A stretch of 64,000 bases of DNA from Arctopsyche grandis. Lineage: Eukaryota > Arthropoda > Insecta > Trichoptera > Hydropsychidae. Positions 1 to 11,394 of the stretch are shown here, piece by piece; positions within the stretch are counted from its first letter, which is position 1, and each line of letters opens with the position of its first letter. The DNA lies in contig NC_135357.1 of assembly GCF_051622035.1 (NCBI RefSeq), forward strand, positions 13,909,001 through 13,973,000, in the 5' to 3' direction. The notes beneath the pieces were generated by a model. The model ran no database searches, was not told where the DNA came from, and was given only the letters and a program-made list of their open reading frames with translations. Both the position numbers and the translations under genes were made by a program.

Positions 1-2062
1 AATATTTTTAATACTACAATGCCTTTGAATATTCCTGAATCTCCTTTTATTTTTCATAATAGTTAAATCCAGTTGGCGCAACATCATTTGTTTATGTTTT
101 TGCTTTTTAAGATGAACAGACTGTGTCATCGCATCGACATGTTTAATTTTATTCTTTGTTTTTGAAGGATTCCACATTTGATTAAAAGTTTGAGTTTCGA
201 CACTGGATTTATTAACTGATGAAATTTTAGATTTTTTACGTAATTTTAAAGCTGTTTGTGTGCATGTGTCTTTGTGTTCTACACGTTTAGTCATTGGTTC
301 AATCGCATTTGTAGATTTCGAGTCAAAGCAATGTGGTTGGAATAATTGTTTTTCTTCGGGTAATGTAATCCAATTTCCATCATTGCTTGAACACGATGAT
401 ATATTTTCTGAAATATAAAATTTTAATTTAATATCAACATTCATTTCATTATTAAAATAAAATGTATTCATTTAAATGCTTACCATTTACTGTGCTGACG
501 TTGGAAAAATTATTCTTATTGAATAAATTAATTGGAACTAATACATAAGAAGGATTCTTTTCCGCCAACACGAGTGATATGTTGAGTTTATCACCTTCAT
601 TTTGCTCTACTACATTAACATATTGAATAGTGTGAATCTCATTATTTAGTTGATCAATACAATCTGAAAATAAAAAAAAATACTTTGTTGGCATAAATAA
701 AGAAATCCATTATATATATAGCCAGCGGTATGGCCGGATTCGATCCCATGAGTTGAGCTTAATTGAAAAGAATTTAATCCGAGTATATTATCTGTACTGC
801 TAGTCAGACTTGGATATTTGTGACTCCAAGTCGATCGTTTCCTATCAAAGTTTGCCAATTTATCTGATTTCATTGTTGAAACGGTTCATCGATTAAATTG
901 GCTAAAAACCATTCCACCCACTATGTCACCACTATTTGAATATGATTTATGTACAAGTTTAAATTCAACGATGTCTCGTTAATTTCGAATTTTTTTTTGT
1001 GTGTCGTAATTAAGCGACTTATGTATGTAATAAAAATGCTGCATTGTTTGTAATTGGCCAGGAAGGCACATTGGGGTTAACCTGTTAGGCCTTCCTGGTA
1101 TATATGTATGTATGTAAAATAAATAAATAAATATATATCATAAAATATTTACCTAAATTTTTATATGATTGTTCCTTTATATTGTCATTTTTACAATCGA
1201 TAAAAGTCACATAATTATGTTCTAATTTAATATTGTTATAAAGTTCAACAAGTTTGCTTTCTTCAATATTTACTTCAATTTCTTTATTAGTTAATGAATT
1301 GTTTTCGAAATTTTTATGTCCAAATTCTTTATTTTCGATTAAAGATTCCTCATTTATTACATGAGTAGTTGAAATATCATTCAAAACATTCAAAATTTTC
1401 TTTGTACATTCCACGTCACTTGGGGTACTTCTATAAATGACATCTGGTATTTCACATTGAATAATACTATCTTGGCTTTCTCTAACATTGCGTATTATTT
1501 TTATATTATTCGACCGGTCAACAGAATTTTTTTCTTTTCTGGCATGTAGACCGCTTTGTTTCGTATTTTTATTTTGCATATAGGCCTGGTGTATATTAGG
1601 ATGTTTTCTCATCAAATGTACCAATAAGGATTCATTAGAATTATATTCCCACCCACAGGCACCACAAGAAAATTTGACACCACAATTTTGAATGTGTCTT
1701 TTGTAAGTAGAAGCGAGTGAAGTTTTCAATCCGCATTTATCACAAGAATAATTCTTCAAGGCGTGCACTTTCATAAAGTGTTGCTTCAATAACCGTTTTT
1801 CATTGAAAGATTTTCCATTGCTAAAAGAAATATTATAAACGCAATCATCCCGGGGACAAAAATATCTGGCAGATTTGGTTTTGGGTTCGAATTGGCCAAT
1901 CTTATGATGTTTCACCAAATGCATTTGTAAATTAGAAAGTTTTTTGAAAGCACTGCCACAACCTGGTTCACTACACAAGTTTTCAGTTACAATTTGTGAT
2001 AATTCACTCTCTGTAGGACAAATGCTCAACATTTGTTTTAAGTCCATTTTTACTGTCTCCAT
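1..2062 (-). CDS. ASCIZ: ASCIZ/ATMIN-like zinc-finger protein (3' end outside window)
   Basis: Three exons read on the minus strand: 2062-1153, 663-484 and 407-1. Every junction is GT/AG and the frame is kept (phase 1 at both introns), giving at least 498 residues, still open at base 1. The ATG at 2062-2060 is preceded by an in-frame TAA, which fixes the start. Residues about 30-160 hold four Cys/His fingers: CSEPGCGSAFKKL..H, CPRDDCVYN with QHFMKVH, CDKCGLKTS with H..NC, and CGACGWEYNS with HLMRKH. This order and spacing match the ATMIN/ASCIZ family. The last exon encodes CTQTALK, ETQTFNQ and AMTQSVH, which look like the LC8 (dynein light chain) binding TQT motifs of the family. ASCIZ is known as a transcription factor for LC8 that is feedback-regulated by LC8 binding; that role here is inferred from similarity. 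The first intron holds a SINE. Family assignment is strong; exact orthology was not tested. Confidence 0.85.
700..1120 (+). mobile_element. tRNA-derived SINE in ASCIZ intron 1
   Basis: A B-box-like GGATTCGATCCC lies at 735-746. It is followed by a body shared with copies at 57385-57840 and, inverted, at 53825-54075 (shared core around CGATCGTTTCCTATCA). The copy ends in a stem-loop at 1058-1098 (CCAGGAAGGC ... GGCCTTCCTGG), then a (TATG)n and (AATA)n tail. The tRNA-like head is degraded, so the 5' limit is approximate. Confidence 0.7.
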
Positions 2063-2197
2063 TCTATTTGACACTTCGATTTTAATAACAGCTGATTATT
2101 AAAAAAAACCCTCGGGCCCTAATTTCCTTAATTCTGACCATATACTGTCGATTTCATTTTCAAATATACATATATGTATGTACATAAATATAAATTG

Positions 2198-2528
2198 CTA
2201 GTGGTTTAACCCGGCTTCGCTCCGTATTTGTAATATAAACCGTTTAAACATGGCTAATCTAATAGTAAACTTTATTTATTTTTTTAATAAATTTATTTGA
2301 ATCGAAAAAAAATAATATTTAACGACGCCAGGTTTTTTTTATATACATAAAGGGGAATCGAAACAGAAATTGGAATCAAAAACGGAATCGAAATCGAAAA
2401 CTGAACCGAAATCGATATCAATATCGTCGTCATAGAAAATTTGATTTTTTCGATAACGTCACGGATTCTACGTATCAAAACTTACATATGTACATACATT
2501 CAAAGTCTCTTTCAAAATTATAAATTAG
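2198..2528 (+). mobile_element. ACTAG-type short retroposon-like repeat, copy 1
   Basis: It starts CTAGTGGTTTAACCCGGCTTCGCTC and runs through a stretch related to GTAATATAAACCG, a minisatellite built from AATCGAAA units, and an end reading CAAAGTCTCTTTC. The same order occurs at 25836-26200 (minus), 37889-38110, 38240-38472 (minus), 45750-45980 and 47490-47690. It has no coding capacity. It resembles SINEs or LINE 3' ends, but I cannot assign a class. Confidence 0.65.
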
Positions 2529-2628
2529 ATAAATAAATATAAATCACGCACAATAGGTGTGGGAAACAGTACAGTCGTTGACCATGCAATAGTAGCTGGC
2601 CATTTGAATTGAAATAATACATTGGCAC

Positions 2629-2856
2629 CAGTGGTGGCTCGTCTATATGGGCTGCGGGGCTACAGCCCTCCCAGTATAGTACAAATGCATGCTATTTTTG
2701 CCGTCCATGTGGGCTGCAGGGCTGCAGACCTCCTAGTATAGTACATATGCATGCTATTTTTGTCTGCATTTGATCACCGGTATGGTCAACGAGCTCATAC
2801 AACCCGATTAGCCTCTGCAGCCCCCCCCCTCTATGAATTCTCACGAGCCGCCACTG
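2629..2856. mobile_element. hAT-type MITE with perfect 8-bp target duplication
   Basis: The inverted ends are CAGTGGTGGCTCGT and ACGAGCCGCCACTG. The flanking octamer ATTGGCAC is repeated exactly at 2621-2628 and 2857-2864. An 8-bp duplication and CAG...CTG ends are hallmarks of the hAT superfamily. Inside, a unit of about 62 bp (GGGCTGC ... ATGCATGCTATTTTTG) is tandemly doubled at 2648-2762. It has no coding capacity. Confidence 0.9.
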
Positions 2857-3276
2857 ATTGGCACTAACTTATACTAAATTAATTTTGTGTTATCAGTTAG
2901 TAGTGAACAGAAGAACCATCGAGAGCACAAAAAAACCTTTGCAATAATAGGTTCCTATTTTGCATTAAAAATTCAAGTAACCAGCTGGCCATCGATCCAG
3001 TGAATCATTTTACCTAAGGCAATAAATTTATGATCATATTTTCCATTGTGACTCCTTTTATATAAACTTATTATTATATCATATTCTAAAATAATGTTTT
3101 TCATCTCAAAATTTTATTCCCTCTTCCCTCCCCTCCTCTAATGTTATGTTCAGCAATCGTCGTACGTAGACCAAAAACTGATGTAAACAAATCGATTGTC
3201 AACAATCCGTTTTTGTGGTAATCGTTTCAATAGTGTTCCCTAATGAATAAGTAAAAGAACTAGTAAACTAGAGACG

Positions 3277-5973
3277 ATGAATGAGAATATACACTTTGAA
3301 GACTTAAAAATGAATGGTAAATGCAGAGCATGCCTATCGACTACGGAAAATCTATATTCCATTTTCGAAGAAGCCATGAACTCTATCATTACAGTGCGAG
3401 ACATGATAATGAACATAGCAACCGTCACAGTAATTTTCGATACCTTTATGTCTATTTGTATTCTGTATAGTAAATTTGATTAATACTCAATTGATTTTAA
3501 AATTACATTTTTAGATTTCCAAAGAAGATGGCTTTACACATTACATATGCCCTAAATGTTTATCGGATGTCATCACCGCATATGGTTTTAAAACAAAATG
3601 CGAAGAATCTGATAAAATACTACGATTTCAAAAAAACGTATATATAAAATTCTCAACTATGCTATTTTCACTTGCATACACAAACTCATGCTTTTGTAAT
3701 ACATATGTTTAAAATTCAATTTTGTTTGTAGACTATAAATACCACCTTTAAAATGGAAGAAAAACGGATAAAATCTGAAAATTATCCTTTCTTTTATGGA
3801 GATGATGAAAAAAACATTGAATTTGACTCTGAAGATAACATGCCTTTAAGTAATCATATTGGAGTTGAAAAAGTTGAAGAATTTACCTCTAAAACTTCTG
3901 CAAATGATGGGACATTAAATGATTTGAAAAAGAAAATTAAAAAACGCTCCAAAAAACATGAGAAACGAAAAAAAGACAGGCTTTCAACTGAAAACAGTTT
4001 TAAAAAATTGTACATTTATTTTTTAAATATTAACATACATACATTAAATTTACATAATAAAATATATAAAAATCATAAATCAAACGTTAATTTGATATTT
4101 TTTTATAGATTTGAATGTATCAATTGCCATGCAATTTTTAAAAGTGGAAACACATTGGAGAAGCATTATTTAAAAGTACATCAAAATTTTTCATCTTATA
4201 TAACGGATGATAAAAATTTTACTGATTTAAATAATATAGAAAATTCTAAAGTTCAAATGGCTAATCAAATTTATGACTCAAATAAATCTCTATTCCAATG
4301 TTCAATTTGCCAATATAGTTGTAAAACGTTAACCGAGTTCAAAAAACATAACAGATGTCATACAGAATACAAACCCATATTTTGTGATGAATGCAATTAT
4401 CGGTAAATTTTAATATAATTAGTAAACATTGCTTTGATCTTTAATATGCCCAATAATGTATTAAAATCCATTATTAAGATGTTCTGCTGTGGAATCACTT
4501 GTTAAACACAAAAGAAAACATTCAGGAGAGAAACCATTCGCTTGTGAATTTTGCCCATACCGTGCAACCACTTCATATGCACTTAAGATTCATTCAGCAA
4601 CACATAAAGATGTCCGCCCATTTAGTTGTAATATGTGTGAATACACTTGCAAATATCCTGCAAAGTACTTAAATATTATATAATATGATTTTTCACAGTT
4701 CTAATTTATTACACGTAATTTATTTTAATTAAACTAAAATACAAATTATAGTTTGGTACATCACATAGCTCGCAAACATCATGAGAAACGAGATCATGCG
4801 TGTGAAGTATGCGGCAAAAGATTTTATAACGCATCACATCGAAACGTTCATATGCGGGTACACACCGGTGAAAAACCATATGCTTGCGATAAGTGTGGTT
4901 TGGCCTTTTCACAAGTAATTTATTAAGTGATTTTTATTATACATATAATATAATGTTTATATGTACATAATATCATTATTTATGTTTACAGAAATCAAAT
5001 TTGGAAAAGCATGTCAATGTTTTACATAGTGATAGTCCAAGAATATTCTCATGTTCCATTTGCGAATTTGCAGCAAAGAGCAAATATACATTACAAAACC
5101 ATGAAAAGAAGCATTCTGGAGAAAAACCTGTAAAATGTGATATGTGTAATTATTCTTGCATCTCAAACAGCGTCCTCAAAATACATAAGTAAATTTAAAT
5201 TTAAATTTGTGTATTAAAATAGAACTGGTGTATCATCAACAGGGTGGGTCCCATAAAGTTCCCCCCCTCCATAAATAATTTTTATAACACAAAATTTCGC
5301 CCATATGAAAACTTTCATATTTAATTTTAATGAATTATATTAAATAAATAATGTTAAGCTATAAGCTACATATATCAACTTTGTTCAATATACCAGATTG
5401 AAATGACAATTAATTTTTTATAGTTCATAAAGTATGGGCTTAACTAAAATCTACTATTCTTATATTTTCATAAATTGAAAGTCCTATAAAATAGCTTAGA
5501 GCCCTGGTGCAGTTACACCACTTTGCACAATTGATGATACGCTTCTGAAAATCAGAAAGTCTAAACAATTTTTAATTCATTATTCTAATATTTTAGAAAA
5601 AGACATATTGGTGATGCAAATTATGTTTGTGATATCTGTGATTATAAATGCTATTCAAATTTCCGTTTAAAAGCACACAAAAGGAAACATACTGGTGAAC
5701 GACCATATCCATGCGATCTGTGTGATTACAGGTTTAATTTTTTTAATAATACAAAATAGATAAAAAAATATTTAATTATTAATTTAAATTATAATTTTCA
5801 GAGCGAAAACAGATTCTGGTTTACGGAACCACAAAGTTTCTCATGCTAATGAACAAAAATACTCATGTACAAATTGTCTATTTAAAACAAATTATCGTTC
5901 AAATTTAACAAAACATGAACTAAAATTTTGCGGCAGAATATCAAAAAATTTAATAAATGCGAAAAAAATATAA
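3277..5973 (+). CDS. ZAD domain C2H2 zinc-finger protein, 12 fingers
   Basis: Nine exons: 3277-3429, 3515-3637, 3732-4009, 4109-4402, 4479-4664, 4752-4914, 4992-5188, 5597-5731 and 5802-5973. They total 1701 bp (566 residues), with GT/AG junctions and matching phases throughout. Exons 1-2 encode a [18 protein letters not shown], then [15 protein letters not shown] and a KCEESD segment, giving the four zinc-binding cysteines. Exon 3 is acidic, then strongly basic ([16 protein letters not shown]), a likely nuclear localisation signal. Exons 4-9 carry twelve fingers with typical HSGEKP/HTGERP linkers; the last is C2HC-like (CTNC ... H ... FC). Two fingers are split by introns inside the CxxC-to-His stretch. 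ZAD proteins are insect transcription regulators whose ZAD dimerises, as established for the family. The individual target or ortholog is not recognisable. It lies head to head with the ASCIZ-like gene. Confidence 0.9.
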
Positions 5974-6049
5974 GTTTCAATCAAAAATTGTTTTAAATTT
6001 TCACACTATATATGTATGTATGTATGTACCTATTCAATTATAATCAGAT

Positions 6050-6055
6050 AATAAA
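6050..6055 (+). terminator. Poly(A) signal AATAAA of the ZAD gene
   Basis: AATAAA lies 77 bp after the stop codon, in an AT-rich 3' UTR that also contains a short (TATG)n run. It is a position-based call. Confidence 0.5.
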
Positions 6056-7727
6056 TATACAATTGGTTACATCAAAATAACATTTTAGAAGTGCCTTATT
6101 CTTTGCCATTTTCAATTGTTTGATACTATCCTGGTTTATAGAAAATGGTGTAGCAATATTAAATTTAAAAAAATTGAAATATGATATACATAAGTGTATT
6201 GTTACAGCGTTTTCTTATAATTCAAGCAACAGCTTATTCTATATACTCATCGTATTGCTGCAATAGTTTCTTAAGAATCAAAATTTTCTGTTAGAATATA
6301 ACCAAATAGCATAACACGATACTACAAATACAATTTTTTGCTGAATTTAAATGGCTTGGGATCGAGTTTGTCAATTTTGGCAAAGATGTTATTTATTTTT
6401 TTGTTTTGGAAAGTTTTATAGAACGTAGGTAAGTGCGTAATGAAATTAAACAAAGTAAAAAAACATTTTATATCGAGAAAAAAAAATTTAAGACACATCT
6501 AGTGGACGTCATGGACGAATAGTTGATTATTTTGGGCCACCGGCGAAAATACAGTTTGAAGTGACATCGGCATGTCTATTTGGTGAATTGGTATCCGATC
6601 GTCTCGAAATAGCTTCTTGAACTGCACGATTCTTCATCCAAACGGTTATTAGGAGTAACAAACGGTTTGTTTACGTTTCATTATTATTGTATTATCATTT
6701 CTGGTATTAGTAAAGTTGTTTCCATCTTGAAAAGCGACATTCGACGAAAACATAACACTGAAAAATACATTTAAATATAATCAATTCGTGAATTAATTTT
6801 CTCAAACTGCAATAAGAATTATCATGATCTGTAAAGATTTTTTTCGGGAAAATATTTCGATTGTCAAATTTTCACCTATTCGACATTTGTCGTAACGTTC
6901 ATTTTGATGGCCATCTATGTGATTTTTTTTATTTTTCCAATAAATTTTTATTCGTTTTACACATTTATTTAGATGACTATCATATATATAATATCGCTAT
7001 TCTGTTTGTCTGTCTGTCTGTGTGAGAGAGATAATGCTCGCCGTACTATAATAGTCGTTTCGATCCGACATATGTACATATGTACGTCACAGCTAAACCA
7101 CTGCCAAAACGTATATACAATACAATAACAAAAGAAAAAAAACTTCCATATATACTATTTGCTACTAATGTTTCCTCTTGGCAGAAAATTTACCGCAATA
7201 TATTGAAAATTTATTTGTTAACTAATTTTTCTATTGGTGTTTTATATTGTTTACATGTAGGTAAGTGGGTAGTTTTTACCTTTTTTTCATATTAAACAAT
7301 TAAATATAAATATATTTCTAAGGTATTTGAAAAAAAATCGACAGCGGCGGATCGAACCGACACATTTCTTTTATTTTTTTTTATTCAATAACCATTGATG
7401 TATAATACACATAGATGGGCCCTGACGTGTGATTTTGGTCGGAGATCTTGTCTTCACTAACTGAGGGGTGCGGGGGGCTTAACTAGCGGGGAAGTTGGGA
7501 AAAAAAATGTTTTTTTCCCTACGACGCAGCGGTACCTACCTACCTACCGAGAGAAACTGTGCATGCGCCATGTATTTTGCATGCGCCAAAAGGGAGACCA
7601 GTATAAGACGTGAGGGCGGATCTAGTGTATTATACATCAATGTTAATAACTTAATATGCCAACACCCATGCGATAATAATGTCATCGGGTACAACACTAG
7701 TTCAATACAGGAATACAATCGGAATAC
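6056..7727. other. Intergenic, no gene recognised
   Basis: AT-rich DNA with a short TCTG repeat followed by GAGAGA near 7008-7030. The only open frames are short and look non-coding. A segment CCATTGATGTATAATACA near 7391 recurs inside the palindrome at 41479-41528, so at least part of this interval is repeat-derived. Confidence 0.4.
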
Positions 7728-8315
7728 ACTAGGAATACAATCGGATCAATTTACTTATAAAAATATATCCCATGTTGTTTATTGTGTGTTTTTGAATGTA
7801 TTGTGCAATTTTCACCGATGCTTGCCCATCTTGCGAGTAATATAAACAAACAGAGAAGTTTTTATCGGACATACGTCGAGCACCAAGCGTTAAATACGAC
7901 TGATGCTAAAATTATTTAGATCTGTTCGTGGACAGAATGTCACTTAACAACAAAAGAACACCTAAAGCCACTTCTTTTAATATTACATTTCTCTGTCTTA
8001 ACGTGACATTTAGCTAGTACGAAACGTGATGTCGCATAATTGACTTTGTAGCATGAAGCGCGAGCCTAATTACTAAACAAGTACCCTTTTCTTCCATCAA
8101 TATACTTTTATTTATGAACACAGCGGGTTTCCGAAGGTTTCCAGAAACCCATTGATAAAAATCCGAAGAATGTCTTGATGAAAATATTCTTCAGTGGCGC
8201 TTTTTTTTAAATTTTATTATGATATATATTTTTTATTATATTATATACTGCTCCTCCGCAAATATATAATATATTTGCACAAAAATTATATTATATTTTT
8301 GGAGGTAAACGGATT

Positions 8316-8490
8316 GTTTCGATAATCGCGAATACGAAATATCTGGCACTCAAGTTCTCGTTACATGGTATGATAGTTCGCGTTTGTAGCTCTCGATGGA
8401 TGGAATTTTCGGGTGCCAGATGTTCCGTGAACTAGATCTTAGTGACGATCGCTTTGAGCGGAAAATCACCGAACCATTTTTGGAAACCCT
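8316..8490. repeat. ATCTGGCAC palindromic MITE, copy 1
   Basis: The core reads AATATCTGGCACTCAAGTT-like, then CGTTA..GTATGAT, then the inverted GGTGCCAGATGTTCCG, then TTAGTGA. The same arrangement is seen at 9185-9905 (tandem), 23228-23400, 43262-43456 and 56480-56690. It is non-coding, and its ends are not sharply defined. Confidence 0.65.
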
Positions 8491-8676
8491 TTGCTCCGAA
8501 ATTGGGGTGACAGCACTGCAAACGGTAAACTGGTTACTTGTCAAATGTGAATTGCTAACAGGATAGCCGCTTACATGAAAATCGCTCGCGCGGATCTCCA
8601 GTCGCACGAAAATCGGTCGCACAGGAAAGTTGGTCGCAAGAAAACTGCTTGTATAATTGGTCGCAAATACTTTTCT

Positions 8677-8714
8677 TTTACGAGATTTTTAAAAAATCTC
8701 GTAAAAAAAAGTAT
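8677..8714. repeat. Hairpin TTTTACGAGATTTTTAAAAAATCTCGTAAAA
   Basis: A near-perfect palindrome with a stem of about 15 bp and essentially no loop lies inside the foldback element. The sequence after it (8700-8785, ACTTGCAGG ... TAGGTATAAGCAGGCC) resembles one arm of the TTAA MITE at 10574-10765. Confidence 0.7.
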
Positions 8715-9247
8715 TCTGCCCGTACTTGCAGGTTGCCTGCTGCTGCCGATACGTACCGATTAGGTATAAGCAGGCCTTTAACGGTGCATTTAAAAAAAAA
8801 TAACTTTGCTCCTTAGTAATAAAAAAAATACGCATTTCTGTTAAATAAAATGTCACATTGAGCAGTATTTTATTTGTAGTATAAAGATTCTTTACTACAT
8901 TATTTTATTATTTTTTAGTATGAGCAGATAAAAAACAGGAAATGCTAAATGAAAAAAATGGTGCTTGGTCATTATAATGCTCAAGAAACGTGGCAACGTC
9001 GCGAAAGTGAATATATGCGAGATGCGCATATGTATAGGATGCGTTAGTGCGCATTTCATTAATTTTAGATTGCTTTATATTTTTATGTTGTAAAATCAAC
9101 TTATCAAATGCCCGGATTTATTATTTATATATGTAATAAAATGCTGACTTAATTGAAACAATGATTTATAGTTTTTCAAATAATCGGTGATTATTTCATA
9201 CAAAGCAATCTCGCGCACGTCACTAAAATTTCGATCACGGAACATCT

Positions 9248-9903
9248 GGCGCCCGAAAATTCCATCCATCGAGATTTACCTACGTGAAATATCATACTAA
9301 CGAAAATTCGAGTGCCAGACAAACCGTATTCGCGATTTTCGTAGCAAAGATTCTCGTTTGCGCAATCGCAATGTGCGAAATAATACATTTATCAAAAATC
9401 TAACGTTCATTTGCCGGAACACATTAAATGGATTATTAGTCACATTGCGGTGGTCCCACATACAATTTTTTGCCATGAAAATCTCGAAAACGCAATATTT
9501 GGCACTCAAGTTCTCGTTAGTATGATGGACTTTTCGGCTGCCAGATGTTCCGTTATAGAGATTTTAGTGACTTTTGGCGCCCGAAAATTCCATCCATCGA
9601 GATTTACCTACGTGAAATATCATACTAACGAAAATTCGAGTGCCAGACAAACCGTATTCGCGATTTTCGTAGCAAAGATTCTCGTTTGCGCAATCGCAAT
9701 GTGCGAAATAATACATTTATCAAAAATCTAACGTTCATTTGCCGGAACACATTAAATGGATTATTAGTCACATTGCGGTGGTCCCACATACAATTTTTTG
9801 CCATGAAAATCTCGAAAACGCAATATTTGGCACTCAAGTTCTCGTTAGTATGATGGACTTTTCGGCTGCCAGATGTTCCGTTATAGAGATTTTAGTGACT
9901 TTT
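9248..9903. repeat. Two tandem 328-bp units, apparently identical
   Basis: Unit 1 is 9248-9575 and unit 2 is 9576-9903; both start GGCGCCCGAAAATTCC and end TTAGTGACTTTT. All lines I compared match base for base, and short frames at 9297-9509 and 9625-9837 have identical translations. Each unit contains two half-copies of the ATCTGGCAC MITE in opposite sense. The lack of divergence points to a recent duplication, or to an assembly duplication. Confidence 0.9.
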
Positions 9904-10325
9904 GGACGAATGCTTTGGGACCAGTAATCACCAAACCCAAATAGCAATACCTGTTGGCTAGAATTGTCTATCTAGAGAAATGTAATATTAATAGAAGTGG
10001 CTTTAGGTGTTCTTTTGTTGTCAAGTGACATTCTGTCCACGGACAGATCTAAATAATTTTAGCATCAGTCATATTTGACGCTTGGTGCTCGACGTATGTC
10101 CGATAAAAACTTATCTGTTTGTTTATTTTACTCGCAAGATGGGCAAGCACCGGTAAAAATTGCACAATACATTCAAAAACACACAATAAACAACATGGGA
10201 TACATTTTTATAGGTAAATTTATCCGATTGTATTCCGTGCGAGACGTACCGCGTAAAATTGACAACAATTATTTATTCGTAAGGGCCCCTCTATTCTTAT
10301 TACCTTATTACATCTATATGTGTCT

Positions 10326-10482
10326 ATGGCGTCGTCCACACACACGGTATCTACACCCGATATTTACGAAATTTTCCATAAACAGTTCCTAAATAGCAAC
10401 CACAGGTTGCAATATGGGAGCTGGATATGGAAAATTTCGTAAATATCGGGTGTAGATACCGTGTGTGTGTGGACGACGCCAT
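10326..10482. repeat. Long near-perfect hairpin
   Basis: The left arm is 10326-10380 (ATGGCGTCGTCCACACACAC...) and the right arm 10426-10482, its reverse complement, with only a 2-nt difference in the CA repeat. The loop is 45 nt. There are no clear target duplications. It may be a small palindromic transposon or, if transcribed, a hairpin RNA precursor; nothing visible decides between these. Confidence 0.85.
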
Positions 10483-10573
10483 TCAAGATCGTATCAACCT
10501 TGTGGCGATACCAACCAAAAAGTAATATTGTATGTACATTCGTCACAATGAAACTTTTACCATTTTACATTAA

Positions 10574-10765
10574 AGATCTGTTCATACCTATCCAGCACGA
10601 CCCGAACAGTATTCTTTAGTACATAATATATGGACGCGCATGAATGCGTAAATGCGCATGCGCTAATGGAGTATGAATACGTCCATATAATGTACCAAAG
10701 AATACTATCCGCACTTGCAGGACACCTGCAGGATACAGGTCGTGCTGGATAGGTATGAATAGACC
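10574..10765. mobile_element. TTAA-flanked inverted-repeat MITE (piggyBac-like)
   Basis: The ends read AGATCTGTTCATACCTATCC and, inverted, GGATAGGTATGAATAGACC; both are flanked by TTAA (10570-10573 and 10766-10769). A second inner inverted pair is TATTCTTTAGTACAT / ATGTACCAAAGAATA. TTAA duplication is typical of piggyBac elements. It has no coding capacity. It lies about 600 bp upstream of ASF1. Confidence 0.75.
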
Positions 10766-11290
10766 TTAATATTGACCATTTATTATTAGTATAGTCACAG
10801 TGATATCCATTGTTCCATTGTTGTAAATCCTTTGTAAAAAAGGTTCGGCAAACCTTTAACAATGCATTTACAACCTTTGAACAATACGCGGCACCTTCTG
10901 GGTCCGGTGACTATTTATTATAAATACTGACCCTTTATTATTTATACTGAATGATGGATACGGACCGCTCAATATAAATGCCGACCTTTCATATTTAAAT
11001 ACTGACAAAAATACATTAAAAAACTTTAAATTGCCCCATTATATATTTAGTCTTGAACGAACACGTCGAAACTTGCTCGCTGAACACGTAGACAAAAGTG
11101 CCTGTTCGTCACTCTTTACGTTCGTCACCGACCGATTTTAACATTGCGATAAGACAAAGTTTTGAAAAGGGCTCATCTATGGCGTGGTTTCGAAATCACG
11201 AAAAGGAATGATAGAAAAGGTAAAGTAAGGTGAGGTAAAAGGGAAAAGGTTGAAAGTGCGCGAATATTGCGTCGTGTGGCCGATGGCGGC

Positions 11291-11302
11291 AATCGCGCGC
11301 CA
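11291..11302. promoter_or_regulatory. GGCGCGCGATT motif upstream of ASF1
   Basis: On the minus strand the sequence reads TGGCGCGCGATT, an E2F-core-like motif, 93-104 bp before the ASF1 start codon in a locally GC-rich patch. ASF1 is an S-phase gene in other animals, so E2F control is plausible. This is a short-motif inference. Confidence 0.3.
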
Positions 11303-11394
11303 CAAATAGCAGCTGTCATTCGGCCACCGAACTGCCGGTTGGAAACTGCCACTTGCCAATTGCGAACGACCAGTTGTAACTTGTGCTTGTAGTC

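Larger units (their letters stand above)
2063..3276. promoter_or_regulatory. Divergent intergenic region between ASCIZ and the ZAD gene
   Basis: This 1.2-kb spacer separates two head-to-head genes and should contain both promoters. Two repeats occupy much of it: an ACTAG-type element at about 2198-2528 and a hAT MITE at 2629-2856. The unique parts are next to the two start codons (2063-2190 and 2870-3276). I see no clear TATA box. The promoter role is inferred from position only. Confidence 0.5.
7728..10238. mobile_element. Large foldback (inverted-repeat) element with nested repeats
   Basis: The left arm, about 7728-8000, reads GGAATACAATCGGAT inward. The right arm, about 9973-10238, is its reverse complement ending ATCCGATTGTATTCC. 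The arms share long near-identical stretches, including a reverse-complement match around GACAGAATGTCACTT and TAAAGCCACTTCT. A lone arm copy sits at 15060-15265, so the arm itself is a dispersed repeat. The interior holds copies of a palindromic MITE (8316-8490 and 9185-9905) and a 36-nt palindrome (8677-8714). No transposase is visible. It could be one Foldback-type element, or two inverted insertions with later insertions between them. Confidence 0.75.

Noticed and set aside
9297-9837. Duplicated 70-residue frames with identical translation
   Set aside because: They lie in a tandemly duplicated MITE-derived unit; identity reflects the DNA duplication, not coding selection.
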